NCBI GenBank assembly: GCA_001931905.2
Contig: MSJI02000290.1
Span: 1 to 18,898 of the forward strand
DNA length: 18,898 nt
Direction: 5' to 3'
Origin: Cladosporium sp. IMV 00045
Lineage: Eukaryota > Ascomycota > Dothideomycetes > Cladosporiales > Cladosporiaceae
Each line of letters starts with the position of its first letter. Within the stretch, counting starts at the first letter, position 1. The notes under the pieces were generated by a model. It made no database searches. It saw only the letters and a program-made list of their open reading frames with translations, and was not told where the DNA came from. The translations under genes were made by a program, and so were the position numbers. Below are positions 1-8,046 of this stretch, one piece after another.

Positions 1-64
1 AAAAAAGGCATCCATTCCCTCCTCCCCTACCACCAACAACCCCTTCTTCCCTCACGTCTCTTCA
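1..64. other. 3' flank of the MINDY gene (window edge)
   Basis: Short C/T-rich stretch beyond the stop codon of the leftmost gene, which runs leftward. It is probably part of that gene's 3' UTR. No polyadenylation signal or other feature can be recognised. Confidence 0.4.
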
Positions 65-3000
65 TTACATAACAACACACTTCTCCTCCGCCTGCTGCAC
101 CGTCCCCGGCTGCGCCTGCGGCCGCCTCCCACCCCCAGGTTGGCCAGCAGGACCCGCAGGACCAGCACCAGCGCCACTCGCTGGAAAGCCACCCGGCGCG
201 CCTAGCTGGCTACTCCTCCGCCGTCCAGAGTACCTGCGCCCGTGTCCGAAACCGCCTGGACCCCCAGCTTGACCGCCCGGTTGGTGTCCCGAAGGCGGCC
301 TTTGCTGCTGCTGCTGTTGTTGCCGGAGCGCATCGTAGGTGTTCAGCGGGTTACCTTGCTGCGGCGGAGCGGTAGAGCCGGCTTCGCGGTACGGGCGGTC
401 GCTGGCGGATTGTTCATAGGTGGGGGGAGCAGTGGGGTCGGCGGAGGGGTTTTCGGAGTCGCGGGTGACGCCTGGGCGGGGGTTGGGAGCGCCTCCTCCT
501 GCGCGTCCGCCGCCGCGGCGGGGAGGGATGGCGGGGGGACGGCCTTCGTTTTGCCGGGAGAGGTATTGTTCGGAGAGTTCTTGTTCGCGACGGCGTTGTT
601 GCTCGGCTTGCCGTTGGCGGTCTTCTTCCTCTTCTTGCAGTTGGAGGGCGAGGGCGAGGTCGTGGTCTTCTTGCTCGCTGAGGCTGCGTTGAGGTTGCGC
701 GGTGTCGTTCTGAGGGCGCGTTCCTTGACGTGATGTTGGCCTTGGGCCCGGCAGTGGAGGTGCGACTTCGTTGGATCCGTCGTTGGCTTGCGGGTTGTTT
801 TGTTGAGATTGACCGTCTGGTCTGCTGTTTCGACTGGGAAGGGTCTGCCATCCCGACTCTCCGCCTGCTGAGTTGCCTTGACTCAACCGGCTTGCATCTT
901 GGTTGTGGCTAACAACTCTGAAGTCGCCACTGAAAAGCTCACTCGCCGCGCCGTTAACGTCGACCAGGCTTTCCCAGACAATCTCATCGTGCGAGCCGTA
1001 TCCAGCATCGGTCACTAGACTCATCAGTCCTCCGAATGTGGGCTCTTTGTAGACGGTGCTGAAATGGTCGTTGCGGAACAAGATCGCTATCTGGCCAGGC
1101 CGCAGCGTTCTCGAGATGGTCTGTAAGCCATAGTCCGTCAACTGAGTCGGCCACGTCGACAGGAAGCTCTTGATCGTTTGGATGTCCTGGAGTGCTTGCT
1201 GCTCCTCGTGGGACAAGCCCTCCGCTCTGAGCTTGTCTTCCAGCTCAAATTCAAGAAACTGGATGTTCTGCGCGTCCTCGAAAGTCTGCGCAGATCGCTC
1301 GAAAGCTGCATAGGCAGGATTATCCTGCGACGGCACCCAGCCGTGGATCAATGGGATGCTGAAAGTGGAGTAGAGCCGCATCTCCTTGGTCTCCTCAAAG
1401 GCACCAGCCTTGCTTTGGGCCCTGTGCATTGGATGCGTCTGATTCAGATCTGGCGAATGGCCGTCCAAAGATCCTCTAGGGGCGTGAACAGGGGTGATGA
1501 ACCGTGGATTGACGTTCATGCCGGTGTGCAGTGCTAGTAAGAAAGAGTACAGCTCGCTCACATCGGGTAGTTCTTGCGCTGGATCACCACGTCTACCAGA
1601 CATGAGCTCATCGAACACGGCATCCAACAACAGACCTAGACTGACTTGTTCACGAGTTCTCAATGTCTCGACAAGAGCAGTGTCCATGTCAGGCGGCGTG
1701 CTCAGCACCAGCGCATTGACCAAGGCGAGCAACGGGCAAGGTCCATTCGCATTCTGCATAAGGATCGGTGCTCTTCGCATGCCCGACTGATCTCTCACAT
1801 TCGAGCTGTCTTTCCAGTTGATGTGCTTAATGGAGTAATGCTCATTTCGCTGCTTGCTCGCTTGCGCCTGTGTCGATTCGGAAATCGAGCCTGTCACTGG
1901 TGCTGCGGTTGGTGGCTGACTAGGCGCCTCGTCCGGATCGGGAGCTACATTGGCAGGCTGCAGCGGGGCAGTAGGTTCATTTTGTGTAGCTGGAGCAGTC
2001 GGCACATCGTCATCATCATCGATCAAGCTGTGACCATGGTTGGGTCGAGGTACTGCAGGCGCGGGTGGTACTGTTGGCGGAAAGTCATCCTGTGGGTACG
2101 GCGTGTAATTAGACTGAGAGTTTGGTCCAGGAGGCGAAGGCGGTGCTGCTGGTGGTGCCACAACATCCTCATCCCATTTCTGTTTCGCGGTAGGCTCGTC
2201 CTGTTCCCACGATGCCACACTTTCTGTTCGCTCGGTGACTGCAGATAATGGAGGCTGATTGATGCGAACCGCTGAAGATGACGCGACTGCCGGAAAAGGC
2301 TGATCGTCAGATGGGTATGGCGGCGCATTGAGAGACATCTTGGACATCTCGTCTGCAGGAGTGTGCACTGCAGGCAACTCAGCAGGGACCTCGGGTGGGG
2401 GTTGGACTGGAGGGGGCGGGTTAGGAGATCCACTCCAAGCAGGTTGGCTAGTCCCCGTTTGTTGGTGCTCAAGATATTGCTGGTCATTGGAAGGCGGCGG
2501 CGCGTGGGCGGGCTCTGACCATGCAGCAGCGCCGTTCGCTGTTGGCTGAGTTGGCTGCCGATTCAAATACGGATTGTTTGATTCAAAGCGGCTGTTCTGC
2601 TGCTCTGGTTGTTGCTGTGGTCTCTCGTCCTGCGCCCACGGGTTTGATTGAGCCTCCTCTTGGTAAGTGTGGCCTCCGTCGTATGGTCGCGTGGGTGGTG
2701 GTGCTGACGAGCCACCTGTTGGCCCAGGTCTCAGCACTGCCGGAAGTTCGTCCTTGGTATCCCCGCCATTTCCTCCCTGCGGCGCTTTTTGCTTCCCAGG
2801 AGCTATCCTGAGCGGCGGAGGAAGCTCGCTCTCATCCGGCGTTTCGCGGTCATCCTCATCAGGAGAATCCCATGTGCCGTGCGAAGACACATCGGAGTCT
2901 CGTCGCGGTCGCTTCTGAGCTTCGTTCATGTCGATCAGATCAAAGGCCGGCGATGTGCCGAGGTTGGGAGAGTATACGCTGTTTGTGCTGGCGGGGATCT

Positions 3001-3115
3001 TGTTGCTGTCGATGGGAGTCGCAGGGTAGGGCGGGTTTGAATCGTTGCGAGCGTGGGAGGAGTTGTTTGCCTGCGAGGTAGAGACCTGCGGCCCGACGGG
3101 CTTTCTCGTGACCAT
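65..3115 (-). CDS. MINDY-family deubiquitinase (DUF544/FAM63 type) with MIU helix and C-terminal CaaX box
   Basis: Single-exon gene, 1016 aa from the first ATG at 3115; the 17 in-frame codons upstream begin with TTG and are not used. MINDY enzymes are cysteine proteases that trim Lys48-linked polyubiquitin. Residues 1-430 are low-complexity, rich in Pro, Gln, Ser and Asp. The catalytic domain starts near residue 440: RRAPILMQNANGPCPLLAL carries the oxyanion-hole Gln454 and nucleophile Cys460, six residues apart as in human MINDY1 (Q131/C137). FRNDHFSTVYK supplies the catalytic His684. The Cys-His distance (224) exceeds the human one (182), because of an insertion rich in His, Gln and Lys. Around 815-835, HDLALALQLQEEEEDRQ is a good MIU-type ubiquitin-binding helix. 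The tail is Gly/Pro/Arg-rich with a Q7 run and ends in CVVM, a farnesylation-type CaaX motif, which suggests membrane attachment. All catalytic residues are present, so it is probably active. Yeast Miy1 is the nearest named relative. Confidence 0.93.
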   Translation of the reverse strand: MVTRKPVGPQVSTSQANNSSHARNDSNPPYPATPIDSNKIPASTNSVYSPNLGTSPAFDLIDMNEAQKRPRRDSDVSSHGTWDSPDEDDRETPDESELPPPLRIAPGKQKAPQGGNGGDTKDELPAVLRPGPTGGSSAPPPTRPYDGGHTYQEEAQSNPWAQDERPQQQPEQQNSRFESNNPYLNRQPTQPTANGAAAWSEPAHAPPPSNDQQYLEHQQTGTSQPAWSGSPNPPPPVQPPPEVPAELPAVHTPADEMSKMSLNAPPYPSDDQPFPAVASSSAVRINQPPLSAVTERTESVASWEQDEPTAKQKWDEDVVAPPAAPPSPPGPNSQSNYTPYPQDDFPPTVPPAPAVPRPNHGHSLIDDDDDVPTAPATQNEPTAPLQPANVAPDPDEAPSQPPTAAPVTGSISESTQAQASKQRNEHYSIKHINWKDSSNVRDQSGMRRAPILMQNANGPCPLLALVNALVLSTPPDMDTALVETLRTREQVSLGLLLDAVFDELMSGRRGDPAQELPDVSELYSFLLALHTGMNVNPRFITPVHAPRGSLDGHSPDLNQTHPMHRAQSKAGAFEETKEMRLYSTFSIPLIHGWVPSQDNPAYAAFERSAQTFEDAQNIQFLEFELEDKLRAEGLSHEEQQALQDIQTIKSFLSTWPTQLTDYGLQTISRTLRPGQIAILFRNDHFSTVYKEPTFGGLMSLVTDAGYGSHDEIVWESLVDVNGAASELFSGDFRVVSHNQDASRLSQGNSAGGESGWQTLPSRNSRPDGQSQQNNPQANDGSNEVAPPLPGPRPTSRQGTRPQNDTAQPQRSLSEQEDHDLALALQLQEEEEDRQRQAEQQRRREQELSEQYLSRQNEGRPPAIPPRRGGGRAGGGAPNPRPGVTRDSENPSADPTAPPTYEQSASDRPYREAGSTAPPQQGNPLNTYDALRQQQQQQQRPPSGHQPGGQAGGPGGFGHGRRYSGRRRSSQLGAPGGFPASGAGAGPAGPAGQPGGGRRPQAQPGTVQQAEEKCVVM

Positions 3116-3881
3116 AATGGCGGGAGTATGTAGGTAAGCTGTAGTGATGAGTCTCACACGAGACAACGAGTGATGATGTTATGGGCGTAGCTGAAGTGTT
3201 GCACGCCAGCTTGGCAGCTGTAAGCTGTGTGGCCCGGGGATCAGAAGAGGGAGCAGGATTGGATGTGATGGAAGGACTATAGGGAGGGGATAGAAGATGG
3301 CAGAGTAGTTAGTTGATTGATTGGTATATGTCAGAGCACTATACAGGAGAATTGTAGTAGAAGTGGTATATAAGGTGAAGATAAGGGCATGTGTAATGCA
3401 GTAGCCTGGAACGAGGCAGGGCAAGACCAAGAGCGCAGTAGGAGGTACAACCTGCTCGGCTGTGTACCATGACGTCTGGTTTCTCCCTCCACATTCATCT
3501 TGATGTTCCCATGAAAGGCGGATGGCAGATCTCTTCGTCGACATGGACAAGCAATTGAACGGTTATTCTCGTACAGTTTTTTCTACAATATATTGCTATT
3601 TTTGCCACTAAAGTGTCCACTTGAACCTTCTCATCACATGACACAGCTCGAATCAGTACACCTCTGAACCAGAAAAGACAAGAGTATCTCCAAGCATCTC
3701 CACAAAACACCGACATCGCGCACAGCCACAGTCCCTGCAGTCATTCGACGCCACACGGAATTTTTGTGCTTTGCCCCAGAATGAATCAATCACTACAAGG
3801 CGAAATTGTTTAGATAGATCAATTGGACTAAATCCCTGCTTGCTTGAGGCACAGCACAACCACTCACATTCCTTCACCATC
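3116..3881. promoter_or_regulatory. Divergent promoter region between MINDY and GARS genes
   Basis: This 766-bp space separates two divergent start codons and must hold both promoters. A TATATAA box lies at 3367-3373, about 250 bp from the MINDY ATG and 510 bp from the GARS ATG; its core is palindromic, so direction cannot be assigned. The right part (3560-3860) is AT-richer than the genes. A short upstream reading frame precedes the GARS start and is listed separately. No TGACTC (Bas1/Gcn4-type) element, as used by yeast purine genes, was found; the nearest match, TGAGTCT at 3148-3154, has one mismatch. No further gene is supported. Confidence 0.5.
3781..3813 (+). promoter_or_regulatory. Possible uORF (10 codons) upstream of GARS
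   Basis: An ATG at 3781 opens a ten-codon frame (MNQSLQGEIV) that stops at TAG 3811-3813, 68 bp before the GARS ATG and out of frame with it. If transcription starts upstream of 3781, it would be translated first and could damp GARS expression. The transcript start is unknown, so this is only a candidate. Confidence 0.25.
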
Positions 3882-5255
3882 ATGTCTTCCAGTCAACTCC
3901 GTCTCCTGCTCGTCGGCAATGGCGGCCGCGAGCACACCCTCGCCTGGAAACTGGCCCAGTCGCCGATTGTAGAGAGCATTCACATCGTTCCCGGCAACGG
4001 AGGCACTGCTGCGTAGGTGCGCCCATACGATCCATTCGATTCTGTCTTGCCATCCCACCCCAAAGGAAAAGACGACTGACCTTTTCCCAGCCTGCCAAAA
4101 TGCGTCAACGGCGCCGGCGTCTCCCAAGAAGACTTCGCCGCCCTCGTGCAATACGCCAAGGACAACAACCTGAACTTCCTCGTCCCCGGCCCCGAAGCAC
4201 CCCTCGTTGCCGGAATCACCGACTACTTCGAGGAGAACGCGCCCAATGTCAAAGTCTTCGGCCCCAGCAAAGCCGCCGCCCAGCTGGAAGGCAGCAAGAC
4301 CTTCTCCAAGGACTTCATGAAACGCCACTCCATCCCGACCGCGCGCTACGAGAATTTCACCAACTACGACGCCGCCCGCCAGCACTTGGACTCTGTCGAC
4401 TACCGCGTGGTGATCAAGGCCGACGGGCTCGCGGCCGGCAAGGGCGTGATCCTGCCCGAAACCAAGGCCGAGGCCCAAGCCGCTCTCAAGGACATCATGG
4501 TCGACAACGAGTTCGGCTCCGCCGGCAGCTCCGTCGTGATCGAAGAGCACCTCGAAGGCGACGAGATCTCCATCCTCTCCCTGTCCGACGGCAAGGCCAT
4601 CCTCTCCCTCCCGCCCGCGCAGGACCACAAGCGCATCGGCGACGGCGACACGGGTCCCAACACAGGCGGCATGGGCACCTACGCCCCCGCCCCCGTCGCC
4701 ACTGCGCAAATCCTCGCCGAAATCGAAGAGAAAGTCCTCCAGCCCACCGTGCGCGGCATGGCGGCGGAGAACCTGCGCTTCTGCGGCTGCCTCTTCTCCG
4801 GCTTCATGATCACGCCCACGGGCCCGCGCGTGCTGGAATATAACGTGCGCTTCGGCGACCCGGAGACGCAGTCCTGCCTGGCCCTGCTGAAATCCGACCT
4901 CGCTCAGCTCATGCTGGCGAGCTGCAACGGCGAGCTGGCCGCGCAAACCCTCGACGTGGCCGACGAGCACGCGTGCACCGTCGTCGTCGCCGCGGGCGGA
5001 TACCCGGGCTCGTACGCCAAGGGCACGCCCATGAGCGTGACGCCGCCGGCTGAGGAGGGGAAGTACATTTTCCACGCGGGCACGGCGCTCGGAGCCGATG
5101 GGCAGTTGAAGACGGCTGGTGGGCGTGTTATTGCGGCTACTGCGACGGGCAAGTCGCTCAAGGAAGCTGTGGATCGCACTTATGATGGCGTGAAGAACAT
5201 TCAGTTCGAGGGCATGCAGTTCCGTAGGGATATTGCGCACAGGGCGCTGAAGTAG
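3882..5255 (+). CDS. Phosphoribosylamine-glycine ligase (GARS), monofunctional, lacking the AIRS domain
   Basis: Two exons, 3882-4012 and 4091-5255, giving 431 aa. The enzyme joins phosphoribosylamine and glycine with ATP to make GAR, step two of cytosolic purine synthesis. The start MSSSQLRLLLVGNGGREHTL is the usual PurD start; the in-frame extension upstream begins with TTG. LLVGNGGREHTLAWKL (8-23) and VPGPEAPLVAGI (75-86) form the N-domain. VIKADGLAAGKGV (151-163) is the ATP-grasp nucleotide-binding region. LEYNVRFGDPETQ (292-304) holds the metal-binding Glu/Asn and the GARS signature. The protein ends at DIAHRALK. In Ade5,7 of yeast and other ascomycetes this point is followed by a linker and an AIRS (PurM-like) domain of about 350 aa; nothing like it follows here. 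Length matches bacterial PurD, so the GARS part is complete. Codons are strongly C-ending up to about 5040, then shift to G/T-ending. Confidence 0.95.
4013..4090 (+). other. Intron in the GARS gene (78 bp)
   Basis: The donor is GTAGGT at 4013, the branch-point-like CTGAC lies at 4076-4080 and the acceptor is CAG at 4088-4090. It splits codon 44 in phase 2 (GC|C, Ala) and restores the conserved run from GNGGTA to ALPKCVN. Without splicing the frame meets a TAG at 4014-4016. Confidence 0.93.
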
Positions 5256-5485
5256 GTGGATGTGCGTGGGGGGATGGGAGGGAAGGGTAAATGGAATGGA
5301 ATGGCGAAAATGGAAAATGAAAATGATATATAGAACCCGTGATGATTTTTATAGATGTGAAATGAAAATAGGGAACGAAAAATTAGGTTGTCATTTGCGA
5401 TCTTACACACCCCAGTCGAAATATTGACGTACTCTGATTATTACGTTACCTTCATCGAGGCCTCGTTGCTTGCTTCATTGAAAAG

Positions 5486-5514
<29 letters not shown>
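5486..5514 (+). repeat. 29-bp poly(A) homopolymer
   Basis: An uninterrupted run of 29 A, preceded by AAAAG and followed by GAACGC, about 230 bp after the GARS stop codon. No clear target-site duplication or retroelement sequence flanks it, so it is best described as a mononucleotide microsatellite. Confidence 0.9.
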
Positions 5515-5518
<4 letters not shown>

Positions 5519-5574
5519 GCGAGATGAAGGATTGTTGAATCATAAATGTGAAATGCAATCAATTTCCCCATCTC

Positions 5575-5592
5575 TCATCATCATCATCATCA
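5575..5592 (+). repeat. TCA trinucleotide microsatellite (6 copies) with degenerate tail
   Basis: Six perfect TCA units followed by the repeated AGCATCATCA motif up to about 5608. Non-coding simple repeat. Confidence 0.85.
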
Positions 5593-6148
5593 AGCATCAT
5601 CAAGCATCTGACGTTAGACACTTACTAACAACCCTACATGTACATGCACTGTAAGAGCCCTAGGCCAAACAGCTACATGGATCAGACACTCATTCACGGC
5701 GCCTTGCGGATTTCACATCCCAGTCACTGCCATCCCTAGACGTCTTCCTTCCCTTTTGAGGTATCAAAAGATGATTCAAAATAATTGTTTCATTCAAAAA
5801 AAAGCCAATACCAGCTGCAATATCAACAACAGTGGGATACGAAAAATAATATTCATTGAGCCTCCCATTCAAAGCCCGGGAACTCCGAGAACAGGGCAAG
5901 GCCATTCGTACAAACACACGAAAGGATCGCCCATATGTACAAGGCCCTTTTTGTTTTTGCGTTTCCCTCCCTCATGGAGACAGGCCATCACCGGCAGGCC
6001 TCGCTTCATGGCCTGACGTACTGCGCGCAGTGACGTCCAAGCGTATTAATAACAACTCACAACTTTCCTCCCTCCTTCCACCTCTGGGACACTTTCCCTC
6101 TTACTCTCAACACTACAGCCTCTCCACCGCACTCTCAACACTTCACCC

Positions 6149-6850
6149 TTAAAGCAGCGCAGCGAAAGCCAGACCAGCAGCACCGGCAGCACCGACAATG
6201 TGGCCCGGGAAGCCAGTCTCCCTAGCACCGCTCTCCGCATCGCGAGAAGCAGCGGCTCTCTGGCTCTCCTCCATCTCACGCGCACGGCTGGCCTCAGCGC
6301 GAATGCCGGTGTTGGCAGGCTCGGTCCTCTCAGCATCAGCAGCAGCGGCGGCGCGCTGGCTGGACTCCATGGCCTCCGCCTTGCTGACCTCGGGGTTTCC
6401 GCCGGAACCGGTCTCTTCAGCGTCCGCGGCGGCGGCGGCGCGCTGGCTCTCTTCCATGGCGCTGGCGCGGCTGGCCTCCGCGCGAATGCCGGTGTTGGCG
6501 GGCTCGGTGCGGGCTGCGTCGGAGGCGGCGGCGGCGCGCTGGCTGCTCTCCATGGCTTCGGCGCGGCTGACTTCGGGGTCCTGGCGGGAGCCGGTTTCTT
6601 GGGCGTCGGCGGAGGCGGCGGCGCGCTGGCTCGCTTCCATGGCGCTGGCGCGGCTGGCTTCGGCGCGGATGCCCGTGTTGGGGGGCTCGGTTCTCTCGGC
6701 GTCGGACGCGGCGGCGGCGCGCTGGCTCTCTTCCATCGCGCTGGCGCGGCTGACCTCGGCGTAGATGCCGGTCAGGGTGTTGGACTCGCTGGGCTCCTGG
6801 GCGAGGGCGAAGGCGCCGGCGGCGAGGAGGAGGAGGGCGTGGTAGCGCAT
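6149..6850 (-). CDS. Secreted Ala/Glu/Ser-rich repeat protein with probable GPI anchor signal
   Basis: Single exon, 233 aa; I do not recognise a family. I start at ATG 6850 because it places a typical signal peptide (MRYHALLLLAAGAFALA, cleavage after Ala17) at the N-terminus; the frame upstream lacks a signal. Residues 28-205 hold six copies of a core like SRASAMEESQRAAAA, with its Met at 39, 71, 100, 132, 161 and 193, so spacing alternates 32, 29, 32, 29, 32. Linkers alternate between TEPANTGIRAE and ETGS(G/R)xxPE. The unit is therefore a 61-residue dimer repeated three times. There is no Cys after the signal and no Lys-Arg site, so it is not disulfide-bonded or a Kex2-processed repeat precursor. 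The end (ESGARETGFPG, then hydrophobic HIVGAAGAAGLAFAALL) looks like a GPI attachment signal with the omega site near Ser207-Gly208. Likely location is cell wall or plasma membrane; function unknown. The cores are probably helical. Confidence 0.75.
   Translation of the reverse strand: MRYHALLLLAAGAFALAQEPSESNTLTGIYAEVSRASAMEESQRAAAASDAERTEPPNTGIRAEASRASAMEASQRAAASADAQETGSRQDPEVSRAEAMESSQRAAAASDAARTEPANTGIRAEASRASAMEESQRAAAAADAEETGSGGNPEVSKAEAMESSQRAAAAADAERTEPANTGIRAEASRAREMEESQRAAASRDAESGARETGFPGHIVGAAGAAGLAFAALL
6249..6810 (-). repeat. Tandem repeat array, 183-bp higher-order unit, inside the secreted protein gene
   Basis: The DNA version of the protein repeats. The near-identical motif GAATGCCGGTGTTGG (plus-strand view) begins at 6301 and 6484, with a diverged copy from 6667, exactly 183 bp apart each time. 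Each unit contains two GC-rich subrepeats with the GCGGCGGCGGCGCGCTGGCT-like core. Two of the boundaries keep nearly identical DNA, which points to recent duplication or gene conversion. Confidence 0.85.
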
Positions 6851-8046
6851 TTTGGAGGTAATTGGCGGGGTGGGAGATTGACAAGACGCGAGGACGACGA
6901 CGACGGCGGACTGGTGTTGTGGGAGGGTTGGGTTGGACAGCAACAGTAGCAGTTGGGCGACGGGCGAGAGAGAGCAGAGCAGAGAGAGACGGGACGAGGT
7001 TCAGAAGTCGCTGAGAGGTTTGTTGCCCGGACCGCGGGTTGGAGAGGATGCCAAAGCCCCACTTTTTACCGCTGCAGTTTAATGGCTCACCACCGGCGAG
7101 GCGATTGGCGATTGGGCGGATTAGGCTTTGCCGCCATGATGCATGAGCGATCTGCCAGGGCGTGTTGGGTGGAAGAGGCGAGCCGGATAGGTCTCTTCAC
7201 ATGAGCAATGGAAGGAGATATCAGCATTGAATTGAGAGGCTCTACCTGGATTGATTGTTTCCACTCACATCGACTCCAACCTCACGCACATTCACGTAGT
7301 CAACACCATCAAGTTCCGTCAAGTCTCCCCGGCACGAATGCGCCATTTTCGCCTCCACATCGGTCCCCCCAGGCACCAAGCACCCAAGCACCTAAAAGCC
7401 TTGACCAGAGAGGAATCGGGTGAAGTTCGTCATTTCTTGTGTTCTCTCTGTGCTGCTGCCGACTGCCCTGCCCTGCCCTGCCGAGAAAGCCTGCGGCGGG
7501 AAATCACGCGTCTTGACTCGATTGCTTGGTATTTGACCGTAAAATTGTTTTGATTCATGTCCGGCTTCTGTTATTATTTGTTGATGATCTCACTAATGGC
7601 TATTGGCTTCTTGAATGTCTGGCAGTATTCCACGATTTTATTAAACATGTACACATCTCTTTCTCTCTCCCTGTGATTTCCTGGCTTCTCTCAAGATTAT
7701 GAGCAGTGCTCTCTTGGTACATGGCTCTTTCGATATTACCAGCATGGAACAACTTGCCATGCGGTTTTGAAGTGACATGCGCGGACTGCTCTCGATCTTG
7801 ACTTAAATGTGCAGGATATCCATTGGGCTTGATAACACTGCATGATAACAGGATCTTGTAAAAAATGACACGGGAAAGCGCACTTGTGTTCAAAGGAGCA
7901 GTTGGCAATGAAATTCACAGCAATGCAATGCTTACAAGGTAAAAATAAGGAAGAACAAAAATAGAAAGAACGAGAATGGGATGAAAACAACCCTCGAGAC
8001 AAAACAAATGCAAACTCAAAGAAAAGAAAAGAGAGAGCATCAACAA
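6851..8046. promoter_or_regulatory. Upstream region of the repeat-protein gene and 3' flank of the Cys-rich gene
   Basis: This 1196-bp space starts with the promoter of the leftward repeat-protein gene. That part has a C/T-rich tract on the minus strand (about 6955-7000), typical of fungal promoters, and two CCAAT boxes in tandem on the minus strand at 7104-7108 and 7111-7115, about 255 bp before the ATG. Further right is a CTGCC pentamer in four copies (7463-7482). From 7550 to 8040 the sequence is AT-richer and is probably the 3' flank of the next gene. Frames of up to about 100 codons lack bias or domain signals; none is supported as a gene. Confidence 0.5.
7104..7115 (-). promoter_or_regulatory. 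Tandem CCAAT boxes upstream of the repeat-protein gene
   Basis: Two ATTGG motifs (CCAAT on the gene's strand) at 7104-7108 and 7111-7115, spaced seven bp apart and about 255 bp before the start codon. CCAAT is the site of the fungal Hap/CBC complex. Short motifs occur by chance, so this is a modest call. Confidence 0.35.

Larger units (their letters stand above)
5256..6148. other. Intergenic region between GARS and repeat-protein gene (convergent 3' ends)
   Basis: This 893-bp space lies between two convergent genes. It has an AT-rich 3' UTR-like part with TGGAATGGAATGG and GAAAATG repeats just after the GARS stop (5280-5330), a 29-bp A run, a short TCA repeat and a C/T-rich stretch near 6060-6140. 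All frames are short and show no codon bias. No AIRS/PurM coding sequence, tRNA or other gene is seen. Confidence 0.6.

Noticed and set aside
879..885. Other TGACTCA/TGAGTCA heptamers (879-885 and 15631-15637)
   Set aside because: Both lie in coding sequence near gene 3' ends; about two such matches are expected by chance in a window this size.
3148..3154. TGAGTCT as a Gcn4/Bas1-type site for the GARS gene
   Set aside because: It has one mismatch to TGASTCA, is not a TGACTC core, and lies about 730 bp from the GARS start, inside the likely MINDY leader.
3864..5240. 458-codon open frame on the minus strand opposite GARS
   Set aside because: It is the antisense shadow of a GC-rich gene with C-ending codons, which removes stops on the other strand. 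The composition is Gly/Val/Ala/Arg/Asp-rich with no domain, and it runs across the GARS intron.
5256..5700. AIRS domain continuing after a second intron of the purine gene
   Set aside because: No frame downstream shows PurM-like sequence; the stretch is AT-rich with a poly(A) run and simple repeats.
6149..6850. Repeat protein as a Kex2-processed repeat precursor or a cysteine-rich effector
   Set aside because: There are no Lys-Arg or Arg-Arg sites between repeats and no cysteine in the protein.
6198..6949. Two plus-strand open frames (188 and 249 codons) across the repeat gene
   Set aside because: They are the other frames of a GC-rich tandem array. The minus-strand frame has a signal peptide, a regular repeat and a GPI-like tail; the plus frames show only Gly/Ala or Ser/Ala low complexity.
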